The notes below the pieces were generated by a model that made no database searches, was not told the DNA's origin, and was given only the letters and a program-made list of their open reading frames with translations. The translations under genes were made by a program, and so were the position numbers. 64,000 nucleotides of DNA. It comes from Marisa cornuarietis (taxonomy: Eukaryota > Mollusca > Gastropoda > Architaenioglossa > Ampullariidae). The stretch lies in the NCBI GenBank assembly GCA_004794655.1, contig SMMW01000634.1, forward strand, positions 2,886,501 through 2,950,500, in the 5' to 3' direction. Positions 25,241 through 38,527 of the stretch are shown one piece after another; the first letter of the stretch is position 1, and each line of letters starts with the position of its first letter.

Positions 25241-25569
25241 AAAAGAATTTTGGAGACACTGGACAACAAACATAATATGAAATGAGTGTAGTCCATAGAA
25301 TTCGTCTAGTCTACAGCCAGAATATCTACTACTTTTATGATAGCACTGCTGTATATATTGCACATCTTGTAGACGCTTATACACACATCTCTATTAAACT
25401 TTGCTACTATACACATCCAGTACAATGCATCACTGAACAGACATAAAAATGCATGTAAAGTCAACAACGAAAAATGTTATTCACATATACCAGTCTATGT
25501 TGATTGAAGGGCTGCAATCAGTTAGATAAAGTAAAATTTGTACCATTTTCTCAGGAAAGATAAACTTAG

Positions 25570-25623
<54 letters not shown>

Positions 25624-26355
25624 TATATGTGTGTGTGCTGAAAGACTGAAGAGTTGGTTGACGTGGTGCGACGAGTCAATTGAAAAAAGATTTGTACCAT
25701 TTGATCAGGAAAGGAGCCTTCATTATATGCTTGTCATCAGATTAAAGTTAACAATTTGTAAATATGTTGATTTCCAAATAACCCTCCATCGATTTTGAAT
25801 ACTGAAAAAAGAAAAACAAAAAAACATAAGAATGTGTAGATGTGAATATGCATACAGGTACACAAACACTTAAAGCGCATGTAACAAAGTTATATATATA
25901 TATATATAAGGGATGAGACAGACTGATCTTTTTGGCGGTAACGTAAACAATCTTATTTGATATAATAATCTTATCTGACCCATTATTTGCAATCTTTTAT
26001 GAGATCAAGTTCCGCAGTGCTTAAAGTTCTGTATTTAAAACTTAGAGTAAATAAACCACGCAATGAGCAAAAGTTTCAGTTGTGTTTTGATACCTTTTCG
26101 ATACCTTTGACAATGCATTTGATTTCTTTCTATCTCTAGCTAGAAGATTTATAAAACCAGACGAACGCTTTATTATTTCCCGAGATTTTATGTTTAAAAC
26201 GCGTTAAATTTATCAGTCTCTCATCCTTTATTTCGTTGAAGAGACACTATTAAATACTATTTCTCTTCCATTTTATATTTGTAAACAAACAAAAAATATC
26301 GCTTTCAATAGAATAGTCTCTCGAGTATTGTCTGTTTTACACCATAAGCAAATAC
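25241..26355. other. AT-rich non-coding with TA/TG repeats
   Basis: It holds a TA then TG microsatellite at 25570-25640 and a TA run at 25892-25909. No exon is seen. Confidence 0.45.
25570..25640. repeat. (TA)n(TG)n microsatellite
   Basis: A short TA run followed by about 20 TG units. Confidence 0.95.
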
Positions 26356-27070
26356 AATGAAACTTCCACATTAAGACCTTCCGTATTGTGATCCTCTCTT
26401 ATTGTGACCCAAACATTTTTCACGGAGGTGTTTCGCTATATAACGACTACCTCCCCAGCGACTTACGACCGACAGTTTGTGCTCTATTAGGACCTTTCTG
26501 CACAAGTCGTGAATTGGAAACTATTAAGTACTTTTTTAAAATAGACTGCTTCTGGCCGTCAGTTTGTACTATAGTACGACTTTCTTCAAAAAATAACGTA
26601 AAATAAGTGCATTTTGAAAGAGATTGCTTGTTCCTTAGGCCATCGGTCATTTCGACCCGCACCATATCGTTCCAGTCATAGTACCATCCTCCGGAGTCGA
26701 ATAGATCTCGCCATGAAAATATCGTCCCACATAAGTATACACCATCATAACACATTTGCCGTCATTATTCTTGAGTTTGTATGCGGAGGCTTGGTTAAGA
26801 CGAAATAGATGTCACTGCTCGGGCATTTATTTATCCTGAACCTGGGTCGATTCGACTTTTGGTGTTGGGATGATATGGTCATGGTGGAGTTGATTCCCCT
26901 CAGGTGGGAGGTCGATATAGCCCGTTCATTTGTGTCTCTCTACTAGCTCACATCAGTTGATGGTGCTTCCAGAAGTCACGTGTTTATAAAAAATAAGATA
27001 CCTGCAACTGAGTGTTCGTGCTTTATTGCGACTTTTTCCGGAAATGACATTCAAAATAAATAGTTCATGT
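26356..27070. other. Possible decayed DNA transposon with internal repeats
   Basis: Phrases such as GTTTGTACTATAGTACGAC and GTTCGTGCTTTATTGCGAC recur three times (about 26475, 26558 and 27009), each followed by a similar A-rich stretch. The opening ACAATGAAACTTCCACATT and the TATAACGACTACC phrase recall the ends of Tc1/mariner-pogo elements. I found no clean inverted ends or TA duplication, so the class is uncertain. Confidence 0.25.
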
Positions 27071-27239
27071 TAAAAGAGCGCCATTTTGTATCACGGTACA
27101 TATGTATTGATCAACTGTCCTGGAGAGTTAGTTCGCCTGTAAATCTTCAGATAACAACAAAAATGGCAGAATAGGTAAGCATGACTGAGTGAAAGGAAAA
27201 ACGACAAAGAAAAAGCATTATGATAGGGTTTCTAAAAGC

Positions 27240-28265
27240 TTTATTTCAACATATAAATAAACGAACTTCCATTTATAGGTGCTTAAAGTCATGGCTTGTG
27301 AAAGCATAAAGTTTAAGAGATAGCTTCATCCCAATATCTTTACATTGGTGTGTACTAGCAGTCACCTTTTTAATCTATGATAAAATTAGTGCTTTTATGT
27401 ACTGGTATTTGTGAGGCATTGCCAAACCTCAGTGCGCACAGTTTTCACTAAATTTTCCACCAATCCGATCAGGTTTTCCATCCCAGATAAAATTAAAGCT
27501 TAGTCTTTAAAGTTTTTGTATGTCTTAGGTAGGGGAGGGGTTGGGCAGTGGTGTGCATAATTAATTTAATTGTGTTAACATTAGTGACTTTAGGCCAACC
27601 ACTTATACACTTGTGTGACAACTCTTTTAAACCGAGATTTCATTATTTTTTTTTTGTTTGACATATTTTCCCTTAAAGTTTTAAGTATATTATGTTTTTA
27701 ACGTTGTGGTTAGCATATCCCTAGTATGTTAAATTCACACTAGTATTTTAAATTCAATTTCAGGTGTGGGGAGTATTTGACTAAAAGTCTTTTTCTATTT
27801 CCTGACCAACTGACTTTTCAATATTTATTTGTAATCCTGATGTCCTACTGAATCTGCTTAGTATATTCAAAGTATTGTTAAGGGATAACTCATCCCCATT
27901 CATAAATATTTCTGTTCTTTTTATTTATTCAAATACCTTTTAATCTAGCAGTTTTTATTATCATTATTGCTAAAATGTCAGCACCTAGTATAAATCACTG
28001 GATAGGATATACCAAATCACCTTGTTTACATCCAAATTTTATATTAAACTATTCTGAGATTATTCTTTTAACCATGACAGCTGACGATATTTTTTTTTAT
28101 AGAATTTTAAATCCAGTTATGAATATTATGTCCAAATCCAAATGAATTCAGTACTTTGTGCGTAAAAGTTCAAGCTAAAGTATCGAAAGCTTTTTCAAAA
28201 TCTAAGCTAAACAATAAACCTGGTAAATTTCTATGGTTCGTGTCATTTTATCAAATCATATACAA
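27240..28265 (-). pseudogene. Tx1/L1-like LINE, second half of the RT
   Basis: Read on the minus strand with frameshifts and stops, this section carries LDFEKAFDT (near 28171-28203), NSFGFGHNI, a degenerate GCxQGD-like stretch, NGDELSLNNTLNILSRFSR (27845-27910), then SGLQINIEKS and a FNILGI motif near 27720. The order and spacing match the palm and thumb of Tx1/L1-type ORF2 reverse transcriptases. It is heavily decayed and AT-rich. It continues the fragment at 29780-30900; the two are separated by the insertion at 28266-29779. Confidence 0.75.
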
Positions 28266-29779
28266 TGTGACGAATTAATTACCACGGATAAGAGGATCTG
28301 GGCTAACCAGCCCGAGGGGGATGGGACTCTCTGCTGGCTCGCTGTACCCACTGTAAGCCCCTCACACCAAATCACCCGTGGTTCGCACTTTCCACACGCT
28401 TACGTATTACAACTACGTTTTCCCACGTGTGCACACACAACCAACAGACAAGGTTGGAAACCATATAAAATTATAATTACACACAAAGTAAAATCAGATT
28501 GAGCACACTAAAAGATCATAGGATAATATAGTGACATTCAATATAGGTACAAAGATCTCTTGAGAGTTGTTACTCCCGCTCATACACAAACAACATCAGA
28601 TGTTTACACTTAAAATACATACGACACGGACCCGTAGTCCGTTCTCTGACCACCAGTCCTTGAAACCACTTCTTGAACTGCTTCAGCCCTTCACACTGGG
28701 ATGGTCCACTGAACACACGCTGTATTCTTGACGACTTGTGTCGCCCTCTTCCGCCGTGGCTCTGGCTGCCTCTTTGGCCTGATTCCCCGGGAACCCCGTC
28801 CCCAGACCTCTGGAACGTACGACAGGTGTAGTTCCGTCTCTTGAGACCCGTCGCCTTCACTCACGCGGCTGCATACGCTCTTGACTCAGAGCGGGCGTTC
28901 TTCCTCTCCTTGTCAGGCTGTCTTCGTGACCTTATTATCGCACCACTAGACCCGAGTGGTACTAGCTGGTGGAAATACAGGCCACTGTAGATAGAGATGG
29001 ACCAACGCCGATCTCTTGTACCCGGCACCCACCTGGCGGTACACACATCTACCTCCTTCGAGGGTTGGAGCGAAAAAGCCTCTTTCCTTGTCTCTTCTCA
29101 GCGTCCACGTGGTCAGGTGTGTCAGAGGCTTCCCATTGGCTCTTGCACTCTCGCATTTCCTCGCGACACGCGCTTCTTTACTAGCCAATCGTGCATCGGT
29201 CTACAGGTTACCCACGTGGTCTGCCATACACTCTCGCTGGTCACTGCATAACCTATCAAAACCCTTGCCTAATAACCACTTTACCGCGCCCCATCGTCTG
29301 CCTTCTTCGCTCGTCACCGACGGCCCGTCTACTGCAAGGAAAACAACCGCCATTGTCCGGGCTAGGTGCGCTGGGCTCTCAATTAGCGGTCTACCCCCTA
29401 GGCCCGCGGTTCTCAACCTGGGGGGCGCGCCCCCCTTGGGGGGCGCAAGCTGCTGAAAAGGGGGCCGCAAAGGCGGTCATTTTCTCATATCTCATATAGG
29501 TATTAGTGGCTAAGGGGGGCGCGCGGACGTACTTTTATTCGTCTGGGGGGGCGTCACAAGTAAAAGGTTGAGAAACGCTGCCCTAGGCGATACTCGGGTC
29601 CGTTCTTGCCTAACCGGCCAGTTCCCAGGCCCTACTGATACTAGCGGTCGACCCTCGGTTGTAAAAACACACGTAACTCTATTGTTCCCTCACCGCTTAG
29701 TATTGCTGAAGGTCCTACTTTTACTTGAATTTAGAACTCGACCATTTTGCTCTGGCCTTGAACCAGCCGGTTCGTGACA
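28266..29779. mobile_element. 1.5-kb TG...CA element, probably a solo LTR
   Basis: The ends are TGTGACGAA and TTCGTGACA (one mismatch when inverted), flanked on both sides by TACAA. Reading the host LINE across the site after removing the insert and one TACAA leaves its reverse-transcriptase-like frame continuous, which confirms the borders. TG...CA ends with a 5-bp target duplication and no long inverted repeats are what a solo LTR leaves after recombination. It is markedly richer in GC than its flanks and has no ORF of note. A non-autonomous DNA element with 9-bp inverted ends is the alternative. A hAT MITE sits inside it. Confidence 0.62.
29403..29580. mobile_element. hAT-type MITE nested in the 1.5-kb element
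   Basis: The 178-bp element starts CCGCGGTTCTCAACCT and ends AGGTTGAGAAACGCTG, an imperfect 16-bp inverted pair. It is flanked by perfect 8-bp duplications, CCCTAGGC, at 29395-29402 and 29581-29588. Eight-base duplications and CAG-TTCTCAA-type ends are typical of hAT elements. The interior has G and C runs (GGGGGGCGCGCCCCCC) that could fold strongly. Confidence 0.88.
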
Positions 29780-30900
29780 TACAAATATAATTTTGTCAAC
29801 AATGTACCTTTTTACCAGAAATCCTGTTTCATCATCTGCAATCAGTAATGGCAGAGCTTTTTTTAAAGATGCATAGCTATACATTTGATCCTATTTCAAA
29901 AGAGCATTTGAAAGTGGTACAGGTCTTCAGTTTTAGTAAATTCTGTGGGCCTGTCAGCCTTTGGTAAATAATTAATGAGGCCTTCCTTTTGAGGATGTAA
30001 TAGTTCCCCATTTCTTAAAGTCCCATTAACAGACCTTATGATAAAGATTCCTAGTCTCTTTTAGAAAGACTTTAAAAATTATGCGGTAAATCAGGCAGTT
30101 CCAAGACTATTATAGATAAGAGCATTTCCTGCCTTCTAAATTTATTTTCCGTTCGTTGGTCTCTGCCACATCAGTAGGCAATCTAGGAATAACATTAAGC
30201 AGTTTCTCTATTTCACTCGTCTACTGTTCCCTTCTGATATAAACGTTTGAAAAAATTAGTCTCCTTCCTTATTTCATCTGCCTCTTAAGTACCCCCTTAG
30301 TGAGTTTCATAATTCTTTTATTGACAAAGTTTCTTTTTTTCAAGGTTGCAAAAGCATTTACTAAATTTGTCTCCCTTCACAACCTCTGGTCTTTGTCGGT
30401 AACAAAACTTTTTATTTTCTTCTAAGATATCGTAATTTAGCTTCTTTCTCTTCCCACATTATCAACACCAAACTTTTATTCCTATGTTCTTTTTCTTGTA
30501 TATTACCTTCCTTTGTTAATCTTTTTCGAATTCATCTTGTGTTTTTGTCTTCTTCCTTGTTGAATAGACTTTAATTTTCCATTTTACAAAAGTAACACAT
30601 CTACAAATAATTTATCAATTACTGTTATTTGTAAGTCGCGATACGAAACTTTCGTAAGCTGTCTCTACTATAAGGGAGTGAAACATATTGTCCTACAATG
30701 TTGTCAGCCTTGTACATTTCATTTCAGTAAAAAAAATGTCCTTAAGGAATCAAACTTAAATTAAAGTGCGGGATGCTGTTTTATCCCCTGAACTGCAGAC
30801 GAACGGAAACCATTGAATGGTCTGATCTATCTCCGAATTCAATGTCTGCATCAGCTACACAGTGTAGCAAGGATTCTGAAATAAGAAAAATCTTTGTTGT
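29780..30900 (-). pseudogene. Tx1/L1-like LINE, endonuclease end and RT start
   Basis: On the minus strand, decayed frames show the end of an APE endonuclease (DRSDHSMVSV near 30810-30830), a linker (KAKLRYLEENKS-like, then NAFATLKKRNFVNKR), and the start of the reverse transcriptase, with RLKKALPLLIADDETGF-like sequence at 29826-29880. These are landmarks of Tx1/L1-type ORF2. The 5' end is lost near 30890-30900. Many frameshifts and stops show that it is old. Confidence 0.72.
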
Positions 30901-33074
30901 AAAAGGCCTCTATATTTAGTTTTGGGACCGTTTAGTCTGCAGTCCCTTGTCTCTCGTGTCTACGTTTAGGCAGGGCTTTTGCAGTCTCATGTCTACTCGC
31001 GAGTCTTTTCTACGGTCCCTCAGTCGGCCAGCAGTTCATTTGTCTCCAGCGCATCTGCAGCCAAGCGGAAAATTACGCCACTGCGCCTCAGAGACACTGG
31101 ACTGGAGCTCAGCCCACCAACTGGTTGGCTGGTTGAATGAATGGACAGATTGATCGATGGAGACCTATCAAGCTGCGGTATCCGCCTTTGATCGGCAGGT
31201 TCTCATGTTCTAGATCCAACCACCCAGAAAGATGTTAACAAGCTGCGTAGACTTCTTTGCAGTAGTGTGTTAGAAAACAAACCCTGTTTTGTCCGTCAGC
31301 CGCGACCACACAGAGACACGTAAAGGTGCTAAGCCCACACAGGTTCACAGTTACAGTCAGGTGAAAAATGTCAGGAGTACCTCCCTGTACCACAATCACG
31401 CGGGTAAAAAACAGGCAGCTTGCCGTGTCTTGTCCGTAACAACCACTCACCTTCGAAAAGTCACTCACTCATCTCCTTTTCTTGTTGCTATAATCTCTCA
31501 ACAAACTGACTGTAACATAACTAATGACAGAGGCAAACAGACATAAGAATCATATCAACAACAGTAAATAATTACCTGAACAACTGCTTGTTATGATCAC
31601 GTATGAATGTATGAATAGAAATAAAAACAAATAACCAAAATAAATAAATAAATAACGTACTCCCTGTGAAAGACATAGCCCTTCAGCTTGCTTGTACTAA
31701 TATTCTAGAATGCTTGCCCTGAAACCTGGTCGGCACATGACATGAAATAAAAGTCAATGAATCGTAAATAACAGCTGAACGCACGACAGCACATACAGGA
31801 CTGGCTGAGCCTCCCCCCCCCCCTTCACCACACTAACTGAAGAATTCCTCGTAGCGTTATTACCGATGCATTTAATGTGGAAGTATTACGAGTTTTTGCA
31901 TAACGGCAAATTCTAATTTCAACGGACAAACTTTTGAACAGTAAACAGGAATAAGCAAGAAGGAGCAGGAGGAAGGCATTTTGCACCTTGATCAATTACT
32001 CTGTAATGGGAGGGCTTAGCTGACTTTTCTTATACAGGTTTCTGACTAAAGCCCTCGGTCAGGCAAACTTTATGCTATGCCTGTATCCAGAAGTTCGAAA
32101 TCCAGAAGGCGCTTGAAATAAATTGCATTTTCTGCTCAGTTGCTCAACCGTAGATGAATTCTGGTTGTGTGTTGGTGTGATCACTGAATGATATAAGTGT
32201 GCTTTACGCTTTACGGGTTTAGATCAAAGATTACATATTTTGCTATGATGCACCTTTTGCCTAATCCTTGTCTTGTAACTAGTTATTGGTTTAATTCACT
32301 CTCTCTCACTCTCTCTCTTTCGTAACTAAGCACACTTTCCAAATTTTATCCCCCGAACTGATTACAAGCAAATCATACACGATGTTAAATACAGACGAAA
32401 GACCAATAAAGCCCTAACAACTTCCCCGCAACACTGATGAACAAAATCTGGATAACCGCATAGACAGCTACGTGAACCGAGAGTCTTCTAGAACAGGATT
32501 TCATTGCAAGATGTCAGTGTGGTGGGCTTCTTTTTTATCTTCGCCCTCCCTCCCCTGCTTCTTTCCCCCGACACATTGAAAAAAAGAAGTTATTTGACGC
32601 ACGATGTGTTCAGCTGTACTTCAGTCTGTTTTTTTCTGTTTGGAATATAACCAGGCTTGGGTGTCACTGCGTTGTAATATTAGCAGGCATGGTAAATATT
32701 GTTGTAATTAGAATTGCTCTGTGGGATGAATAAAGTGTTATATTAGCAGGCATGGTTACCACTACGTTGAAATAGCGAATCAAAAGTAATTGTACTCGCA
32801 ATACAACATGGTAACAGCCACCAATGCTTGCAAGATTCTCGTCAATGCAAAAAATACCCAAACCAAAACAAAACACTCCCCCTAATAACAACAGGAACAA
32901 AACAAAACTTGAAAGTCAAAGCGGGGTGAAACTGCGTTTCTTCCTGACGACATTTCCTCGTCTCTCCGATGGACGTGTCTTGGACCATGGCTGGGGATCA
33001 CTGACACAACGCTAGCAATGGTCATGTCTTTTGAAAGTACAATATCATTCCTTGGAAGGGGGGGGGTCTAAATA
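30901..33074. other. Non-coding, nothing firm
   Basis: No supported exon is found. A duplicated ATATTAGCAGGCATGGT phrase occurs at about 32675 and 32740. A phrase ending ATTACGCCACTG near 31070 resembles a hAT end, but no partner is found. Confidence 0.4.
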
Positions 33075-33109
33075 ACAACAACAACAACAATAATAATAAT
33101 AATAATAAT
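33075..33109. repeat. (CAA)n(TAA)n microsatellite
   Basis: Tandem CAA units passing into tandem TAA units. Confidence 0.95.
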
Positions 33110-33195
33110 GTTTGTTTGTAAATTGTGGCGTCAAATGAAACAAATTAGGACGCTGTTCCTTTTGCTTGTCTGGCCCCAGTAGTGTCTGGAATACA

Positions 33196-33250
33196 TCGCC
33201 CAAATCGCTTCGTAGGGCGATCCCTTTAAAAGGTTGGCCTTAAGGCCAAA
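33196..33250. other. Two adjacent palindromes
   Basis: ATCGCCC and GGGCGAT form a 7-bp stem with a 13-base loop, followed at 33234-33249 by the perfect 16-bp palindrome TTGGCCTTAAGGCCAA. They lie just downstream of the CAA/TAA repeat and could be the structured 3' end of a retroelement. Confidence 0.5.
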
Positions 33251-36200
33251 TCTCTTTTGAGAATATTTACAGTGGTTGACATCCCTTATTTTTCCTGCCA
33301 TTTCACCCCATCTCCTCCGACATACATTCCTACACTTTGCTTTTGTCGTCTGTAACTGTGGTTCTGTCTTTACTTCTCATTCTGCTCTCTTTGTTCAAGC
33401 ACACAAAGCTCACTGCTAAACGGAAAAATTCACGATAGGTGTTTTATTATGCTTATTAGTATTGTCTTTTCCATGCGTTGGTAAACATACGCAAGCACTT
33501 CTACCCCCATCCCTCCTACCCATAGGAACGGTTCAAGCACGCGCACGTTGCTAGATCATTTAGGTGCCTCATGGGGATACATAATCAAAGTCCTGATAAC
33601 TGGCGATGCCCGACAAACTGTGCTTTTTTTTGTGCGTTGCGCCGCAGTCAATGCGCCAATGTCACACCCGAGATTTAACCCTCCTTCGCCATGCTTCTGC
33701 CTCGTGACTTTCAACTAACTTCACCTCATCAAATTGCAGTTTGCATAACTTAGATAGCAACACACGGGCAATCATCCGGAAAGAGGGCTATGAAATTTGC
33801 GGCGACATTATAACCGCTGATAGGCGTTTGAAATTTGAGAAGCGGCCTTTTTATCGAGAGACCTGCAGCGGCAGGGTACTTAAGTTGTGTGAAGTGGCTT
33901 ATCTCCCCCCTTCCCCTCCTGTGGGGACACAGTAATACAGGCCACCTGCTGCCGGAACCCAAACTGTATTTGATGTGAGGTTCGACCTGTACATCAGCAC
34001 AAAGTCGCAGTCGTACCGCCAGCGAAGTACACACACACACACACACACTTGATATCAAGACATGAGGCTTCTATAGACCTGAGTCTGCCGACAGGCATCC
34101 CGTCCAAATGGCCGATTCTTTCTTCTCAATATATTTATTTCTCCTTGTACTTTTTCTCGAAATCCACCCCCGGTTGTTTTTTTTTTTTTTTGAAAGAAAA
34201 CAGAGATGGACTAAGTGAATGAGACCTGTCTTTGAACATGCGTCATTACCTCCCTTAGCTCATATGCCATAAGGAAAATGGTTATGCCTTGCCATTAAAA
34301 GGAAACTGAAAAAAGATATAGCTTTTTACGACTTACTGTATTTATGAATAAAAAATTAAGTTGCATACGTACTTCAAGGTATGACCTGTTAAGAGCACTC
34401 TTCCGTGTTAGAGTTAAATTATGCCGCAGCACATTAAAATATCTTGCTTGAACGCACGCCTACTAAAACGCCTATTAAATGTTTGTGAAGAAATTCTGCT
34501 AACAAAAGGCGCGGCGCATAGTTCTCAAATCAAAGTGGCTGTCGGTGAAGATAAGGGCAATACAGAAGCGCGAGAATAATCAAGCCCGGTAATACACAGG
34601 CTAATATTTTCACGACATAAAACTTTCGGGGCACGAAGACTAAATCGGCCACGTCTGGCGAGTTATATGAGATGCGACTGACAGGAGCTGGCCTGGTTAA
34701 TTCATGCACACCATGTATGTCTGTACCATAGAGTTAAAATTAGTGGAGGTGAGACTGAAGTTGAAGGACTGTTTTAGTGTGTTAAGCTCTTTTTTAAGCG
34801 CGGAAGAAGCAGTGACAGAGGTAGACTGAGATACCTTAAGTTACAGCGGGTAACTTGTCAATATGACAACTAATATTAAAATTGTATTCGTTGTCCCACT
34901 CAGATCTTAGAATCTGGCAGAGAGACAGATTCAGAATCGAAGGAGACAGGGGTTTAGAACATCAAGAATATAACATTCGAGAACATTGGAATGGAAGGTC
35001 ACGAACATGGAGCATAAATCATAGACAACGGAGAATCATTCAGTTTTCCATTCTCCTTTCCTCTTCGTCTCATCATTTCCCTCCCCCCCCACTCCTGCTA
35101 AGCCACATATCTAGAAAGAAGTATTAGACGACCTGAAAAGAAAAGATTGACCTGAACTCGTGAAGAATATGATGGAACGTGATTACACTTCAAAACTTAG
35201 TTTTCCAGAAATGATTAGTGTTAAAAATATCCCACTTCCTGAACGATTAATCAAAACATCCTTAATTCAAACTGCAACTCGAGTTATTCATATTATACCC
35301 TCTGGTTTAAAACCCGTGCCTTCTCCTCTATCCCTCCACATGAAAAGAGTCAGTTTCCAATAAGTCTCTGGGTGTCCAGAATTCACACCCAGGTCCTTCC
35401 CACCACCCCTACAACTTTTCTTTGTGCTGTTGTCATCCGGGAGCGAGACCTGTAAAAAGGTTTTCATATTTACAGGACGTCCTGGGTGACACTGAATTCC
35501 AGGTTATTTTCAGGTGTGCATTTTAGATTCGGCTTAATATTTCTCTGCATTTCGGAAGTACCTGGCGGAACTGTGTTTGTATATTTCTTTAAACTATTTA
35601 CTAATTTAATACGTAGTTCAGATAGATACAGATTAACAAACCAGCACTTTGACAAGTGTGAAAAATCCTGTAAACAAAATTGCATTCCTTTTAACTGAAA
35701 AATGTTCCTAGTTCCCTCTCCCCCTCCCCACCCCCCGAAAAAAATTACAATACATTTACTTTTTTTTGGCATAGGAACCGGTTGTACTTTCGAGATGGCA
35801 ATTAGCCACTTGAGACTTAGGAAAAGGTTATTGGCAAAGACAAGCATGCAATTTCTTCTCCAAGAGAGTTCAGCTCGGAAACCGTAATTAGGAATCTTAG
35901 AACACTCGGCGTCACAAGTTTCCTAAGAGCTCTGGAGCAAACATGGTTTTCTGATAGCTCGGAGCATCTGTTCCTTTAGACTAGTATTTTTTCTCCCAGG
36001 GGGTCTGCGTGCCGAAAGGTGGTGATGATGGCAGGGGGAGTGGAATGGCTACTTGACGAACGCGCTTTGAATCTCTTTGTTCATGCTTCGTGCACCTGGC
36101 GGAACATTATCTTTGTAATCGACTTAGTTTAGTCTCTTGCGTAACTACATACCTGCTATACTGTAAATTATATTATTTATAAAACTAAAGATTTATATAA

Positions 36201-38527
36201 ATAATATGAAGGAGAAAAATGTAGCAAAAGAGCATTCTTAGAAATCCAAAACATAATATCAATGTTTACATATCAGTGAAACAAAGCATACAACTAATAA
36301 AAAATAACCATAAAGATCTCATGCAAACATTGGATAATAAAAGTATTGATTTCTCTTAGAAAAATGTGCTTCGTGAAACCTTATAAAATAAGTTTAGCAT
36401 TATGGTAAAGCAAATAAATACAAGAAAAAAGTAAGACTGCAACAGATAAATGTAATAAATAACACAGCCCCAAAATGAAATGCAGTTCTAGTATATGAAA
36501 CAGTTGAATCTTGTAGCACGCTACAACTTGGCTCGTCGCTAGGACTCAGGAGACAGAAATACCGACTGGGAAAAAAAACCAAAGCAGTCACAATAATGAA
36601 AAACTACAGACACATCTAACAGTGAAACCCATTCCTAACCCTTTTCACCCACTTTCCCTCATATTCACCACGTTCACATGACCCCCCCCCCACCTTCCAC
36701 ACACGTACAGAGTCCGAAATCACAAAACGAGGACGCACTTTCTCAGAAACAACAACAAAATAATTATACAGATAAATAATTGTGTTTTTTTCTCGTTCAT
36801 TAACATAATGATGGAAACACAGGCAGCAATCTGACTCTAATTAAACTAAATACCAGTGTCTAATTTTGTATTGGACCATATCAATCGTTGTAGTCTGCAT
36901 ACAGAGGCAGGCGAAGTTTTGCGATAAAAGTGTTCGCTCGCTATAAAAAAAAAAATGAATAAAAGCAGTTTTATGGCTTGGGAAGGTTGTGTGAATCCGC
37001 AGGGGCTATAACTGTGAAACTTTAAAGGTCTACTGGGGCGCAATAATTTTTGTAATGACTGGGTAAAGCTCAGTGCAAAATGCTATTTCCACAAATCTGG
37101 GGAAAATACACCGCCCTCCCTTCCCCATTGCCACCAACACACCCTTTCATTCTCTTATGTTGTCCAAAGATGCCCCTAATTGGCATATAATACCATCTCT
37201 TCCACTGATTGAAGCCTTAAATTGTTAACATAATGAACCCATGTACTAACCTGTGTGTGCTGATCTCTTTCTGTGCATGGTGATGTATGTAGAAATGTAC
37301 TTCGAGGACAGATGTGGGGGACTCGTCTAGTGAGAGATAAGTATCTTACACTAAACTCTACCGTCATTACAAAACCCCCCAATTTATGGAAGCTTCTGAA
37401 GGGATGTTCCCGAACAAAAGGGACAACCCTTTTTGTGCTGGCAAAAAGAAAATTACTAAGCAAAGACAGACTGGAAATGGCAATAAACACAAGTAAGCAG
37501 TGGCATCTTCCTCTGAAATATCTCGTCAAAACATCGCGAATATGTTACTTTCTTTGCGGTTCGATCTGTCTGCGTTGTGATTTGCGCATTACACTCATGA
37601 ATTCATCTCGAATAGAATGTTCATCAGAAAGGTACATTCTTGAAATCGGAACAAAGTGACTTCAGTTGGCGCTAAAACGCATCCGAAAGAGGGAGAGAAC
37701 GGACATAACTGTCGGGGTTTAGCAAGCATCCGTTCACAGCTAAGTCCAGTTATCTACCCGTGAAATGAAACTGCTGGTGAGATTCCAGCAGGTATTTTAC
37801 CACAAACACACCTTTCTACATTTAGTGGGTGCCTCTGAGGCGGTTAGTGTCTGACGTAAAGCAGTTTCAATGTCAGTTCTCACACAAGATACACAAAACA
37901 ACGGACGCAAAGTGTATGGGGCACATTTTGATTCGGGGTGACAGTAGTGGAGGTTAGCTAATGCTTGTGATGTACATCTTACTGCTTTAGTGGGTAAGAA
38001 TTGTTATACAACACACCGTGCATTTTATGCATTGATCCTTAAATTGTAAACAACTACCTACCACACAAAAACAATTTTTATATACACAATATATATATAA
38101 AGAAGAACTTTTATTCCATCCCTATTATGTATTAGGAAGAGTAACTTAACGGTAAATTCTTTCTATAGGACATGAACACGGTCTATTTATAATGGTAATT
38201 TTGTATATATACCAATTTTACTCTATTTGCACCATGGAAATTGTATCGATATTATGAACAATAGAACATAAAAGCCCAAGAACTGTACCTATAACATGCA
38301 AAAACTACATTGTCGAAGTCAGGTCATGTATTGCCTACGTTGTGTTATATCAACAGTGTGATCTCAGAAAAGTCTAATATAGGCAACTGCAGAACCAGAT
38401 TTTTTTTCCCAAGAATTTACTCCCTCTCCCTTCAGATTTTGTTTTAATTGCAGAGATGGTAGTTAGCTCCTACTTCTAAGTCTGGAGTTTCAGAGTTGAG
38501 GTGGGGTAAATGCGCCGCCTTCTAGAG
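33251..38527. other. Gene-poor stretch
   Basis: No supported exon is found in 5.3 kb. Small features are an AC run at 34029-34049, a T run near 34180 and C runs near 36680. The longest open frames (for example 37273-37659 plus) lack motifs and splice support. Confidence 0.4.

Noticed and set aside
37273..37659. 128-codon open frame on the plus strand
   Set aside because: No domain or splice support; the length is within chance for this much AT-rich sequence.
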